A DNA stretch of 64,000 nt from Adiantum capillus-veneris (taxonomy: Eukaryota > Streptophyta > Polypodiopsida > Polypodiales > Pteridaceae): assembly GCA_014529385.2 (NCBI GenBank), contig CM043942.1, positions 107,215,141 to 107,279,140 of the forward strand, given 5' to 3'. Positions within the stretch are counted from its first letter, which is position 1. Each line of letters begins with the position of its first letter. The notes below the pieces were generated by a model that saw only the letters and a program-made list of their open reading frames with translations, was not told the DNA's origin and did no database searches. The position numbers were made by a program, and so were the translations under genes. This document shows, piece after piece, positions 11,303 to 23,229 of the stretch.

Positions 11303-12403
11303 TGTAATAGGACTAGTCTTTGAAGTTCTTAAAGTCGAAAAGAATGTAGCAGGGCATATCTTTCGTTAGCACGATTTGAAAGATTGTTGAATAGTCTATT
11401 AAATAGAGCTTATACGAATGAGTTGAGATATTAAGAGAGAACATATATTCTTTTTTAAAAAATAATACACTAAAGACGGATTTGATAAAGATTAATGAAT
11501 AACAGATAGTCTGTCTATGAATAGTAAAATTGAGATTTTTATTAATATCAATGTTTTATATTTATGTGTTTTAGCTTAAAATGCATGAGTAGGCTTAAAA
11601 TAAGTTGTAAAAGTAGTGGAGACCCAAAAATAGAGGTTTTATGAGTCACAAACTAAAAGTTGTGTTTTTAGCCAAACAGAGAAGTTTTTTGCAATTCTGT
11701 CTGCATTGCCTTGTAGACCAGACCTATTCCCGTAGTTTTGAGTGCCGGGATTGCTCTGTTCTGAGTTTGTTTGTAGAAGATATGATGAAAACAAACAGAG
11801 AACAGCAGCATTGTAGTATACACAGGGACACACAGACATACAACATCATACAGCTCTCCCTGCTATCAACCAAGAAGTGGATTGTTTCTTCATAGTAGAG
11901 TATTGCAATTGAGGTTATGAAGGTATAAAATTATATTTTTTTACTTTGATTATCATGTTGAATTGGTTGCACGAGTATGTTCTTTTGACTATTTTGTAGG
12001 CGATGCAGAAATCAGTTTGTGAAACCAGATCTGTGCAAAGTGTCATGATAAAAATCTAACCTTTACGGATCGCTTAGAGATCACGTTCTTATATTATTCT
12101 CGCAGGTATACTTGGTGCAAAAATCGTGCAGGCTTTTCGAGGAAAAGAAAGATAAAAGCACGACGGGTGGTACGTTTAGGAATCATTCACCGATCTCTTC
12201 TTCTGCGAGTGCGAGTGCGAGTGAGACGCTGCATGCAAGCGAACTGAAGCTCGGGGGTGGTCGGGAGGTTCGATCTCCGTACAACGGAGTGGGCCCATAT
12301 ATTTTGCTCCTCTGTTATATCAAAACTCTACAAAGATTCATCAATACAAAGATCTCTTTCTCTATCTTTTGCTATCGATCTCTATTATTCGGTTCCCGTG
12401 ACA
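11303..12403 (+). repeat. 5' LTR of nested chromovirus
   Basis: The LTR is 1101 bp, with TG/CA ends. It shares the whole sequence with 16266-17379, including CATATATTCTTTTTT, the CATCATACAGCTCTCCC block, and the GCGAGTGCGAGT hexamer run. The hexamer run is one or two units longer in the right copy. Confidence 0.95.
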
Positions 12404-12405
12404 AT

Positions 12406-12420
12406 TGGTATGAGAGCAAG
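12406..12420 (+). other. Primer binding site, initiator tRNA-Met type
   Basis: TGGTATGAGAGCAAG starts 2 nt after the LTR end. It differs from TGGTATCAGAGC at one position. Confidence 0.85.
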
Positions 12421-12436
12421 CGGTTGATTTTGGACA

Positions 12437-12914
12437 TGGAAGGATACGAGAGGAGGATGAAGGAGCAAGAAGACTTGATTCGGCGACTATGAGAAGATCT
12501 GAAAATTGCAAATCGGGAGCGTGCTGAGGCTCTGCGGGGCAAAGCAGCACGAGAGCTTGATATCTATGTAGACCTTGATGGCCAACATGAAGGTGAAAAC
12601 CATGCTAATCCACCTGGAAACAATAATCATCGTGGCGGCGCTGGGGTACCGCCAAAAGAAACGATGAAGATATGGGAGAAGCGACAACCAAATCATTCTT
12701 AACGAAGGCTAAGCTTAAAGAGTTTGATGGCATAAGAAAGATATGCGAAGATTTAGAAGCGTGGATTGAAGAACTCAAAGATTTGGATTATACTTTCAAT
12801 ATCGAGAACACGACCACGAGACTTTCGAATGCTCGAGCAAGGTGACTGATAAGACAATACGTACCAAGATGGCTCAATTGGAGACTTTTGGCGATGCGTA
12901 CGATAAAGGTAAGT
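12437..12914 (+). pseudogene. Gag remnant of nested chromovirus
   Basis: The ATG at 12437 opens MEGYERRMKEQEDLIRRL and then meets TGA (12490-12492). The same frame continues with a charged coiled-coil-like stretch (KIANRERAEALRGKAAREL). A frame change near 12665 leads to TKAKLKEFDGIRKICEDLEAW, the usual start of the Gag capsid. Only a short piece follows before the tail of a zinc knuckle (EHDHETFECSSKVTDK near 12800). The capsid core and most of the knuckle are therefore deleted. Confidence 0.7.
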
Positions 12915-12959
12915 CATCTACCCCTTCTTTGTGATGTTTTATGTCTTTGATACGTCCTT

Positions 12960-13300
12960 TGAAAGCTTCTGTGAGATCGAATTTATGCGTAGAAGTTGAG
13001 ATTAAAATTTGAATTTCTTAATTGATTTGGATAGTATTCATTGCTTCTTATCGTCTAAATTGATTGAGAAATTAAACTTGAAATTAAATCGAGAAGTTAA
13101 AAGACTTGTGGACTTAACTAGTGGTAATAATAGTTTCACGAAAGAGTTAGTAGAAAATTTGTTTTTTTTTTCTTTGAAGAGTCGAAATCATAAAGATGAT
13201 TTCTATAACATAAACATTGATATGCATGATGTTATCAATGGTATCAATTAGATCATTGAAAATCATGTTTTGATTGATTGTTAAGAAAGAAAAATATATC
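12960..13300 (+). pseudogene. Aspartic protease remnant
   Basis: Around 13009-13251 the frame reads NFLIDLDSIHCFLSSKLIEKLNLKLN. The pattern fits the plant Ty3 protease start (FLIDSGSTHNFLS), but the catalytic DSG is DLD, so the enzyme would be inactive. The second half with the ILG motif is not found. Confidence 0.7.
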
Positions 13301-13499
13301 TTTAATCATTTGATGATGATAAGTCACACTCTTTGTGGAAAGAAAGAGATTCTAAATCTAGTTTTGGCAATGGAATTGATAAGGTGACTTAGATAAAGTG
13401 TGAGACGTTGCTTGTGTTTGCTAATGAGATTAAAGAGAATCTGGGGATAAACATAAAGAGACAAATCTAGAATTTATAGAGGATCTCTTACATGAAGTT

Positions 13500-14800
13500 A
13501 AGGATGTGTTCCAGACGATCTTCCTGGTATACCTCCGCCTAGAGCGGTAGACCATGCCATAGATCTATATCCAGGAGCGACACCTTATTCCAGATCTCCA
13601 TACAGGTTCAATATTGATAATCTTAAAGAGCTCAAGATACAACTTGATGATCTTTTGAAAAAGGGTTTCATTAAACCTAGTGTATCTCCTTGGGGTAGTC
13701 CTGTGTTATTCCAAAAGAAAAAGGATGGTACATATAGGTTATGCATCAACTATAGGGGATTAAACAAAAAGACCATTAAGAACAAATATCCTCTTCCTCA
13801 CATAGATGAACTGCTTAGTCATTTGAGTGGTGCCACAATATTTTCAAAGGTTGACCTTCATTCTGGCTACCATCAAATCCGTATCAAGGCCGGGGACATT
13901 CCAAAGATTTCTTTTCGTACACGTTATGGACATTATGAATTTAGAGTTCTTGCTTTTGGTTTGACTAATGCACCAACAACTTTCATGTGATTAATGAATA
14001 ATATTTTTCACCCGTATCTTGAGGAATTCATTCTGGTATTCTTGGATAATATTTTGTGTATTCTACGAATGAAGAAGATCATGCATTGCACTTAAAGAAA
14101 ACATTTGAGGTTTTGCGTGAACATAAATTGTATGCCAAAGCAAGTAAGTATTCTTTTGCAAAGGATCAGATTGTGTATTTGGGAAGAGTGATTTCTAAAG
14201 AGGGGATTCACATTGATCTTGATAAAGTTAAGACTATGTTAGTAAGAGATGTAAGAAGCTTTATGGGTCTAGCACAATATGAGAGAGCACACATTAAAGA
14301 TTTCTCTAAGATAGCAAGTCCTTTGACCGAATTGACCAAGAAAGACAAGGGTTTTGTGTGGACTTCTAGCAGTGAGACTACTTTTGAGACCTTGAAGGCT
14401 AAAATAGCGGAAAATTGTGTTTTAAAAGTTCCTGAGATGGGCAAACCATTTGTTTTGTCCTGTGACGCTAGTGGTGAACAATTAGGTTGTGTTTTGACAC
14501 AAGAAGGAAGAGTGGTTTCATATGAGTTTAGGAAATTAAGACGACATGAATTGAACTATGCAACACATGATCTAGAATTGCTTGCTGTTGTTCATGCATT
14601 GAAGCATTGGCGTCATCTCTTGCTTGGTGTAAAATTTGAATTGCGTACTGATCATCAAAACTTGAAGTATATTTTCACTCAGCCATTGTTAAATAACAAA
14701 CAAAGAAGATGGATTGAATTGCTGGCTGAGTATGACTTTGATTTTAAGTATTTGTGTGAAAAAGAAAATAAAGTTGCAGATGCATTGAGTCGTAGGCCCA
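13500..14800 (+). pseudogene. Reverse transcriptase and RNase H of nested chromovirus, broken
   Basis: RT begins with the leader near 13540 and continues at 13655-13990: [72 protein letters not shown] at 13988-13990 stands where an arginine codon would fit. The active site reads FLDNI (second D to N), and a 1-nt loss follows at about 14057. The frame recovers from 14056 with EHKLYAKASKYSFAKDQIVYLG and the RNase H: LSCDASGEQLGCVLTQEGRV, ELLAVVHALKHWRHLL, RTDHQNLKYIFTQ, KVADALSRRP. The RNase H catalytic residues look preserved; RT would be dead. Confidence 0.88.
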
Positions 14801-15950
14801 TGTGTAATTTGTTGACTGTTGTGCGATCCAATTTGATTGATGAGATACATACTGAAGTTGAAAATGATTCCTTTTATATGTCTATTTTGAAATTCTTGCG
14901 TGAGAATATTGGTGAGATGTATGAAAACAGATATCACTTCTATAAGGGAAATCTGTATTGTTATGACCGCTTGTGTATTCCTACAAATTCTGCATGAGTG
15001 TCATAATTCACCTTTTTTCTGGTCATCCTGGATTAAATAAGATATATGAAAAGAATAAAACCTTATTCTTTTGGCCGCGTATGAAATTGGATGTTAAGAA
15101 TTATGTGTGTGAGTGCTTTCAATGTCAACAAGTTAAGATTGAGCATAAGAGGATGCCTGGTGACCTTCAACCCTTAGACATTCCTTTACAGAAGTGGGAG
15201 TGTATATCCATGGACTTTATCATTAGACTTCCTACTACTCGTGGAGGGTATGATTCGATCTTTCTGGTGGTAGATAGACTCACAACACAAGCTCACTTCT
15301 TTCCTGTAAAAATAACTGATACTGCATTGACCATTGCATACTTGTTTATGAAAGAGATATTTCGTTTGCATGGCATGCCCAAGAGCATAGTGTCTGACAG
15401 AGATTCTAAGTTCACTTCTCATTTCTGGAGAGCGACTTTTGACTCTATAGGTACCCAGTTACGCATGTCTAATGCTTTCCATCCTCAAACCGATGCGAAA
15501 ATGGAGAGAGTGAATCGTATTTTAGAAGATATGTTACGAATGTATGTCAATGAAAACCAATCTAATTGGAATGAATATTGGTCTTTCGTTGAATTTGCAT
15601 ACAACAGTTCATATCATTCATCTATTAGGATGACTCCGTTTGAGGCAATGTATGGCTATAACTGTCCCACACCTATAAATTTTCTTAGCTCGAGGAATAA
15701 GGTAGAACTGTCACGTGAGATGCTTGAGAAAATGGATAACGAGTTGGCCAAAATCAGGGGGAATATTAGAGAATCTCAAAAGAGACATAAACTGTATTAT
15801 GACAAGAAACATCGTGTTGTGGAGTATGAAACTAGTGATATGGTTTTCTTAAAGGTCATTCCTGAGAAGTCTCATTTGATTCTTGGAAAGGATAGAAGAT
15901 TGTCTCCATGATTTGCTGGGCCATTTAAAATTTTGAAGCGCATTGGTTCA
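14800..15950 (+). pseudogene. Integrase of nested chromovirus
   Basis: The H2C2 finger runs HPGLNKIYEKN ... CECFQCQQVK and the core carries CISMDFIIRLP, IVSDRDSKFTSHFWRA and HPQTDAKMERVNRILEDM, so the D, D, E triad is present. TPFEAMYGYNCPTPINF and the C-terminal YDKKHRVVEYETSDMVFLKV region follow. A stop near 14995 separates the finger's start from the preceding frame, and TGA at 15909-15911 (expected arginine, LSP-R-FAG) ends the long frame. Confidence 0.88.
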
Positions 15951-16021
15951 TTACCTTACAAATTGGAATTGCCTTTTCATGTTAAAGTGCATCATGTATT
16001 TCATGTGAGTATGTTCCTAAT

Positions 16022-16225
16022 GTGCATCATGTTTTACAAAACAACTCTAAGTTGAAAGATGACGGACCATTGACTGCAGAACCAGACTTAGTACTAGATA
16101 GGCGTTTCAAACATCTGAGAAATAGAGACATTGTGGAAGTTTTGGTTAAGTGGCAGAACTATCCAGTAGAGGATGCATCATGGGTTGATCTTAGTGTTTT
16201 GCAAAGAGAATTTTCCTCTCTTTAA
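16022..16225 (+). CDS. Chromodomain at the C-terminus of Pol
   Basis: The frame reads EPDLVLDRRFKHLRNRDIVE, then VLVKWQNYPVEDASWVD, then LQREFSSL before TAA. The VLDRR...VLVKWxNYPxEDASW pattern is the chromodomain found after integrase in chromoviruses, where it is thought to guide integration to marked chromatin. It stays open here, though it lies downstream of frame breaks. Confidence 0.85.
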   Translation: MHHVLQNNSKLKDDGPLTAEPDLVLDRRFKHLRNRDIVEVLVKWQNYPVEDASWVDLSVLQREFSSL

Positions 16226-16255
16226 ACCAACTCTGAGGACAGAGTTAATTTTGAT

Positions 16256-16265
16256 AAGGGGAGAA
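16256..16265 (+). other. Polypurine tract
   Basis: AAGGGGAGAA lies directly before the 3' LTR and is the expected plus-strand primer. Confidence 0.85.
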
Positions 16266-17379
16266 TGTAATAGGACTAGTCTTTGAAGTTCTTAAAGTCG
16301 AAAAGAATGTAGCAGGGCATATCTTTCGTTAGCACGATTTGAAAGATTGTTGAATAGTCTATTAAATAGAGCTTATACGAATGAGTTGAGATATTAAGAG
16401 AGAACATATATTCTTTTTTTTAAAATAATACACTAAAAACGGATTTGATAAAGATTAATGAATAACAGATAGTCTGTCTATGAACAGTAAAATTGAGATT
16501 TTTATTAATATCAATGTTTTATATTTATGTGTTTTAGCTTAAAATGCATGGGTACGCTTAAAATAAGTTGTAAAAGTAGTGGAGACCCAAAAATAGAGGT
16601 TTTATGAGTCACGAACTAAAAGTTGCGTTTTTAGTCAAACAGAGAAGTTTTTCGCAATTCTGACCGTGGGGCCTTGTAGACCACATCTATTCCCGTCGTT
16701 TTGAGTGCCTGGATTGCTCTGTTCTGAGTTCGTTTGTAGAAGTTATGATGAAAAAAAACAGAGAACAGCAGCATTGTAGTATACACAGGGACAGACAGAC
16801 ATACAACATCATACAGCTCTCCCTGCTATCAACCAAGAAGTGGATTGTTTCTTCATAGTAGAGTATTGCAATTGAGATTATGAAGGTATAAAATTATATT
16901 TTTTTACTTTGATTATCATGTTGAATTGGTTGCACGAGTATGCTCTTTTGACTATTTTGTAGGCGATGCAGAAATCAGTTTGTGAAACCAGATCTGTGCA
17001 AAGTGTCATGATAAAAATCTAACCTTTACGGATCGCTTAACGATCACGTTCTTATATTATTCTCGCAGGTATACTTGGGTGTAAAAATCGTGCAGGCTTT
17101 TTGAGGAAAAGAAGGATAAAAGCACGACAAGTGGTGCGTTTAGGAATCAGTCACCGATCTCTTCTTCTGCGAGTGCGAGAGCGAGTGCGAGTGCGAGTGA
17201 GACGCTGCATGCAAGCGAACTGAAGCTCGCGGGTGGTCGGGAGGTTCAAGCTCCGTACAACGGAGTGCGCCCATATATTTTGCTCCTCTGTTGTATCAAA
17301 AATCTACAAAGATTCATCAATACAAAGATCTCTTTCTCTATCTTTTGCTATCGATCTCTATTATTCGGTTCCCGTGACA
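16266..17379 (+). repeat. 3' LTR of nested chromovirus
   Basis: The LTR is 1114 bp, starts TGTAATAGG and ends CCCGTGACA. It is followed by the second TAAAT and by the resumed Tat pol frame. Confidence 0.95.
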
Positions 17380-17384
17380 TAAAT
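17380..17384 (+). repeat. Target site duplication TAAAT, right copy
   Basis: Identical to 11298-11302. Confidence 0.95.
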
Positions 17385-19381
17385 GTCATCTAGCACAGCC
17401 AAGGGTGAAGTTATTGGGCCATATGGTGTCAGAAAATGGCATTGAGGTTGATCCAGATAAGGTTAAGTCTATTATTCTTCTTCCATCACCTACGATTACG
17501 AAGAAATTGGCAACTTTTATACACAAAGTGAAGTACATGGCATGGTTTATTCCATTGTCTTCGCAGCTTCTTTATCCATTACAGCAAGTGGCAAAGAATG
17601 ATCCATTGCAATGGGATGACAAGTGTGAAGAAGTGTTTCAAGAGGTGAAAGAGGTGTTAGGGGGGTTGTCAGCCATGCAGGCTTCTGATTGGGAGAAAGT
17701 GTTTTATGTAAATCCATCAGTAGGGGATGATGCCAGTGGAGCCATGCTATTGCAAAAGGGGAAGGGCAGCCATTATATGAGGCCAGTGTATTGTGCAAGC
17801 CGAGTGAAGTTGGTAGTGGAGAGAAAGTTCTCGGAAGTAGAGCTAGTGATGGCCAGTGTAATATTTGCTTGTCGACGATCTCGTCATTACTTGCTACCAC
17901 GGCCTTTTGTCTTCTTGAAGAGTTATGCCTTTTTGCCAAAGTTAATTAATGGTACTAACATGTCAAATGTGGTAAAGAAATGGGTAATTGAGCTGCAAGA
18001 ATTTGAGTTCTCTTTTCTAGTGGAAGATAGTACAAGGGCTACCCTAGCTGATTTGTTGACCTACAAGGAGAATCCCCTTATTTGTAAGGAAGAGGTGGTG
18101 AGAAAGGTAGTTGAAGAAGTGCCACAGATCAGCAATGCACATGTGTTGTTCTTTGATGGTTCATACAGAAAGAGCCATGATGCGGCTTCAGGGGGTATAG
18201 CACTTTATGATCCAGAGGGGAAGCTAGTATGCAAGAGAGGGTTCAAATTGGATGCTCATAGTAACAATGAGGCTGAATATGCTACTCTGGAAGCCGGATT
18301 ACACATTTGTTTGAAGCATGGGGTTCGAAGGTTGAGCATAAAAGGTGATGCCTTGTTAGTGGTGAAGCAAGTGCTGGGTGTGTGGAAGAGCAAGAACACC
18401 TCATTGAAGGAAATGTGCTTCATAATTAAAGGCATGTTAAAAAAGTTTGAAGCATGGATCATTAGACACATTGAACGTGCTCTAAATGGAGAGGCACATG
18501 AAGCAGCTCAAGGCATGATTGGGGAGCTATTTGTGTTGAGGACCACTTTACCTCTTTATCATGGCCGGGAAAGTTTGGCTCAAGAAGAGGAGTTTTTGCT
18601 AATAGGAATCATTCCAAAGGAGATTCAGAAGTCTAAGAAGTATGGCTTTTTGTGTAGAGCATACATGTACAAATTGATTGGTGATGTCTTATACACGAAA
18701 GGGGCTGATCTCGTGTTGAGATGTGTACCTTGGCGGGAGGAGCTTTACAGAGTGTTGGAAGAGAATCATGAAGGCACATGTGGTGGCCATTTTGCTCTAA
18801 AGATCACCTTGCATAAGATTTTGCAAGAGGGGTATGTATGGCCTAGTTTGCACAAGGATGTTCACCATTGGTGTAGGTCTTGCAATAGGTGTCAATCATT
18901 TGGGAAGAGAGTGTTGAAGCCAGAGCTACGAAAAACCATTATGGCGTTTGATGTGTTTGAAAAGTGGGGGATTGATGCAATAGGCCCGTTACCTATCACA
19001 AGCAGGGGCAAAAGCTATATCTTGATGGCAGTGGACTATCTCTCTAGATGGGCAGAGGCTATAGCAATAAAACAGATCACTGCAAAGGATGTGGAAAAAT
19101 TTGTGTATGATGAAATATGTTGCAAGTTTGGGGTGCCATTAGAGCTACTTTCATATAAGGGGCCAGGATTTAGAGCTAAACTGCTAGATTTTTTATGTGC
19201 AAAGATGAAGATTAGGCACCAGCATACCACTCCTTATTACCCACAGTGTAATGGCTTAAATGAAAGATTCAATGGTGAGTTGGTACAGATTCTTTCGAAA
19301 GTGACAGAGCACCAAGGAAAGAATTGGGATTTAGAGATTGATCTTCAAAATTCTTCATGCGATGTAAGATTTTTGGTTTAA
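17385..19381 (+). pseudogene. Tat-lineage Pol part 2: RT end, two RNase H domains, integrase (truncated)
   Basis: The frame resumes directly after the nested element and runs open to 19381. Domains: RT thumb (KLLGHMVSENGIEVDPDKV); a degenerate retroviral-type RNase H (VGDDASGAMLLQKG, SEVELVMASVIFACRR); a second, archaeal-type RNase H (LFFDGSYRKSHDAASGGIAL near codon 250, NNEAEYATLEAGL, IKGDALLVVKQV, keeping D, E, D); integrase zinc finger (HEGTCGGHFALK ... CRSCNRC); and integrase core (WGIDAIGPLP, then ELLSYKGPGF, then NERFNGEL). At codon 19154-19156 the second catalytic aspartate is replaced by tyrosine (TAT for GAT), so integrase would be inactive. Homology ends near 19340, after WDLEID. 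The last dozen codons are foreign sequence. Confidence 0.88.
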
Positions 19382-20000
19382 GATCTTCCAATAACTACAA
19401 AATATTTGGTGAAGAGGAAATCTTTCCGAGACACTCTTCCAATGGGTAACTTCATCTTTGCGAATCACTGGAGAGGATTTTGGCTTGAGATTGTCCTTCT
19501 TCCAATAATGAATCCTAAATTCTTCAAAGTCATCTTGAAAAATTTCCACTTCATGACTTGCAATTGGCATATCATCATTCATCAAAGAATCAAAGAAGCA
19601 TAATCGTCTTCAAACTCGGAATCAGCAACCATATCTTTATCTTTGTGTGGTAACGAAGTATCACTTGGAAAAACTTCTTCATCAATAATAATTTCTACAT
19701 CTGCATCGGAGATCATATTTGCTTTCATAATCCACTGTATCATGTCGTTCAACTTGTACACGTGATGCTTGAATCGCTCGTTCCGCATAATAAAGCCCGT
19801 GTAAAATCAATTCACTTCCATCTTTGAACAAATTGATAGTATGTCCTTGAAAGCTAATTGCTGGATCATATTGAAATAACCAATGATGACCAAGAATCAT
19901 GTCATAATAAGATAGAGGCATGACTTCAAAATCCAATTGATCTGCATAGTTTTGAATACCAAACTGCAAGTGCCGAACTGAAACCGGCTCGTAGGGCGGT
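19341..20000 (-). pseudogene. Ty3/gypsy protease remnant, minus strand
   Basis: On the minus strand, 19969-19682 reads LQFGIQNYADQLDFEVMPLS then YYDMILGHHWLFQYDPAISF. This fits the second half of a plant Ty3 protease (DxILGxxWL). The frame ends in a run that includes RVQVERHD. A second open piece, 19585-19355 (MMNDDMPIASHEVEIFQDDF), has no recognised domain. It may be the continuation of the minus-strand gag/protease at 34316-35900, displaced by the insertions between them; that link is inference. The junction with the truncated Tat integrase is near 19340. Confidence 0.55.
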
Positions 20001-22353
20001 ATTCTTTGGCTTTCATCCGAAAATTATTTACTTTAAACTTTAGGACACAAAGGAACTTCACGAATAAGCCTGTGACTGGAATTCAACACTTCATGACAAA
20101 CCACAGCCTAGCAGCTAGAGCGCTACCAAGTAGACAACGACACCCTGTTGGCCCCAAAGACTGGCGCCTCTTTCGATATTTCTTTATTCTTATTATACTT
20201 GAGAAAAACCTGTAAACTTCCACAAGATCTCCCACTTTTATCGGGCTGAAATTCCTCTACTCCAACCCGATGTCGGCAACATAACCACAGTAGAAGTCTC
20301 CACGGACAAAATCCCAAGCAAACATTGACTTTCCACGCACTTTAGAGCTCTTTGCAAAACTTGGCGAGAAATTATAGCTCGCTGAATTCTCTGTTTTTAC
20401 GCTCTGATTTGCATGCCGATCACTTTTCTGGGTAGCCATTGAGCTCTCTCACTTGTAGGGTCACTTGCCCCTTGAATTAAATGAGATTCTTCGCGGGAAA
20501 TCTCTCTAAATTGTCCTGTATAAGCACCCAATGCTTTCTCGAGGCTCCCCTGGCAAATAAACGATCCGAATTCTTGCACCTAGCCCTCACTAAGCTGTTC
20601 AAACCTGTGCATGGATGTAATTGCAGGTTTTTGACCCAATTTTGCCAGTATAACGGCGCAAATATCCCTGTAGGTCAAAAGTACATGTCAAGGAGACACT
20701 TTCCCTTGTGGTATGGAGGCTTTCCAGTGAGCTGTAGGTCAATTTCAGCATGTTGTAATTTTCTGTCTTGCCACTATTTGGTGCCTACTACCCTGTACAC
20801 TCATTCCAAGGCCTTTCTGAGGCTCCCCTAGCAATTCCCTGCAGTTTAGGTGCAAAACTCCAAACCTACAAAAAAACACAGTAGGCTGTAATTCTCTGTT
20901 TTGGAACGTTTCAGGCGGAGCAAGCACGCCTACGCGTGTCTCACGTGCTCCCGCATGCAATGGGACAGTTCCTTTGTAAATCAAGCCAGTTTTCACGCGA
21001 GAAAACTCTCCGTGTTCACATTCCTTCATGATGGAATTGTGCATACTTGAAGGGGATTAGCAATTACCTAATCCGGTTCCTGTACAAAAGGCTCTTGCCT
21101 TAGCAAACGCGCATAAACCCCCATAACTATACATGGTCATCTGAGAAGCCCAACTAGTGGGGCATTACCATATGTGCAAAGGGGAGAGAGACATGCGTGA
21201 GAGAAAATCATCGCACTACATAGAGCAAGGGAGAAGGCAAGCTTTCTATTAAAGCTGTGAGCACCTTCACCCACTACTCATACACACTATAGCACACATT
21301 GAAGTCAAATCAGTCCTCCTCTCAATTTGGGCACCCCCTCTTCATGCAAATCTGGCAGATGCATCTGGAGCCGCCATGTGTCCAGTTTGCCTCTTTTGAA
21401 TTAATTCCCTAGTACCCACCCACTTATAAGTGTTGCGAGGGGCCTATGTAACAAATTACTGACATGACAAAGCCTAAAGAATGGAGCCAACTTACAGATG
21501 CCGGGCCGAGGGGCGTAAACCCTGAGAAGAACAAGTAACAGAAGAAGAACTCCTACCAACTTATGGGGACCCCGTCCGATGGGGCCCAAGTGACAAAATG
21601 ATTAAAATAAAGCAGGACCGGCACACACGCAAAAACTGATGACATGGCAGATTTTAAAAAATTATGCTTGCATGATGATGTGGCAGGCTGTACGAATTTT
21701 GGCATTTTATATTGGCTGATGATGTGGCAGCTGTACAGATTTCCATGATTTATGCTGGCAGCTTTTTGGCTTTGCTTTTGGACCAGATGCTTTTGAGTTT
21801 GAAGGCTTTTCACTGTAATTTCTTTTTAGGCCAAGGGCCTTTAAATATGAGTCTAGGGCTCATTCTCTGGCATGCTTCTTGGTGAAGGTGCAGAGTCTCG
21901 AGTACGGGCTTGTACTGTGTTGATGCAATATAAAGAGAAAAGGGGCGCTAAGGTTTGGGGCCAATACTCTCTGGGGTGGAATTCCGCCACTCCGTGTCAT
22001 GTGTCGTCTCTCTCTTTCAATTCAGTTATTATTGAAGTTCTCAAAGTCTGTTCAGTCTGTTCTTTTCTATTGGCACACGGTGCTTGTCTTATGACGGCCT
22101 AAATGACTTTGAACTGAGCCTAGACACCCTTTTACTGCTCGAATTCCAGTGCCGATTAGCCCGACCAACTCGTGGTGACCTGTCCTTCCCGTCTGCGGGT
22201 GAAACTCTGTGTCGTCGACTGTTTCATAATGGCCACGCAATGTCCGGTCATTTGCAACTTCAAAAAGAGGGTCCCAAAAATTAAACAAAAATCATCGACA
22301 AGAAACCAACAACTCAAGTTAGCATTTTCCATGTCCTACTGTCTCATCCCAAG
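20001..22353. other. LTR-like non-coding region, unassigned
   Basis: No coding domain is seen. TTGGCCCCAAAGACTGG at 20148-20164, followed by a TTTCG.TATTTCTTT run, matches a segment of the LTR at 5526-6245, so part of this is a related LTR. 21640-21760 has three spaced GATGATGTGGCAG/GATGACATGGCAG units. TTTAAATATGAG near 21840 looks like a TATA box of a plus-strand LTR. I cannot set element ends. 22067-22353 may be flanking minus-strand Ty3 sequence. Confidence 0.35.
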
Positions 22354-22575
22354 TTAACATAAAAGTGTCCTTTCAGGGTTTTAGGAAAAATTTCCAAAAC
22401 CATAGTAGATCCACTCATTTTGAAAAATCCTTTCATGAGCTTATAGTTCAACAACTACTACATTTGGAAAAAATGAGAAACTTGTAATTTTTCTCATCCC
22501 TTGGTCACTACAAGCCTCCAAAGTTGATGGACCAGTGCATTTTGCCCAAAACAGCAATTTCTTACGGTTGATTGC

Positions 22576-22580
22576 ATATA
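22576..22580 (+). repeat. Target site duplication ATATA, left copy
   Basis: GATTGC-ATATA precedes the left LTR and ATATA-AATAAGAG follows the right LTR (33238-33242). Joining them gives GATTGCATATAAATAAGAG, exactly the uninterrupted sequence in copy C (reverse strand, about 43558-43576). Confidence 0.95.
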
Positions 22581-23229
22581 TGTAAGGTCTCTGACCCGAT
22601 CACAAGAGCACCCTTGTACCACGAAATGAATACAATGGAATAAGTTACTATTTTTAGCAGTTTTCTAGATTCTGTCAGTGCCATGATGTTTAGAATGTTA
22701 TAAAGCTTCAAAATGTGAATTAAAATAATTTTTGTGAAAATTTTCCAAAAATAGTAAGTTTTTGGTCACCCAACCCGTCCAGTCTTGACCGTCTCGAAAA
22801 TCTGCACCCGTACCCCGAATTTCAAAAAAAATGCATTTTCGGACCCGGGGGGGCTGCTAAATATGGCAGGTACTCGGGCCAGTACGCCTTAGTTAGAGCT
22901 TCGTATGGCAATTTACGGCATCAAAATCCGATTCGTATGACCCGTTTTAGCCTAGAACCAAATTTCCTAAAAATTGTCCGCGGAGGCACCGGGGGCCCGG
23001 GACTGTGTGGGAACAGGTCCCAGGCCACTCCAGATCAGCTTTAGCAGCTAGGGGGCGCCCTCTTGCTTTGTGGGAGTCTTGGGAAAGCTGCCAAGCCTGC
23101 AACTCAGTCTCAAAACCAGTTAACCAAGCCAACCTGACACTTGGTGGGCAGAGAATTGGACTTGCCATGCTTAACTGGAGAAGCTCCCAGATGCATTTAG
23201 CAACCCAGATCGATTTTCAGCCTGTAAGA

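Larger units (their letters stand above)
11303..17379 (+). mobile_element. Nested chromovirus (Ty3/gypsy), complete with LTRs and TSD
   Basis: LTRs are at 11303-12403 and 16266-17379, both TGTAATAGG...CCCGTGACA. The 5-bp target duplication TAAAT lies at 11298-11302 and 17380-17384. The primer site is at 12406, the purine tract precedes 16266, and a chromodomain closes pol. Gag has a large internal deletion and pol has frameshifts and stops, so the copy depends on other copies or is dead. The two LTRs differ by scattered substitutions and small indels (1101 against 1114 bp), so the insertion is not recent. Confidence 0.95.
7445..19340 (+). mobile_element. Tat-lineage Ty3/gypsy retrotransposon, interrupted and 3'-truncated
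   Basis: The element has gag, CCHC, protease, RT, degenerate RNase H, a second archaeal-type RNase H and integrase. The dual RNase H places it in the plant Tat lineage. Pol is split at 11302/17385 by a complete nested chromovirus. Removing that insertion and one copy of TAAAT rejoins the frame exactly (CGGQLNTNKCHLAQPRVKLL reads across the junction). The 3' part of integrase, and everything beyond about 19340, is missing. Confidence 0.88.

Noticed and set aside
12112-12492. 126-aa ORF crossing the LTR/primer-site boundary
   Set aside because: The frame runs through the LTR end and primer site by chance. The gag start is the ATG at 12437 in the same frame.
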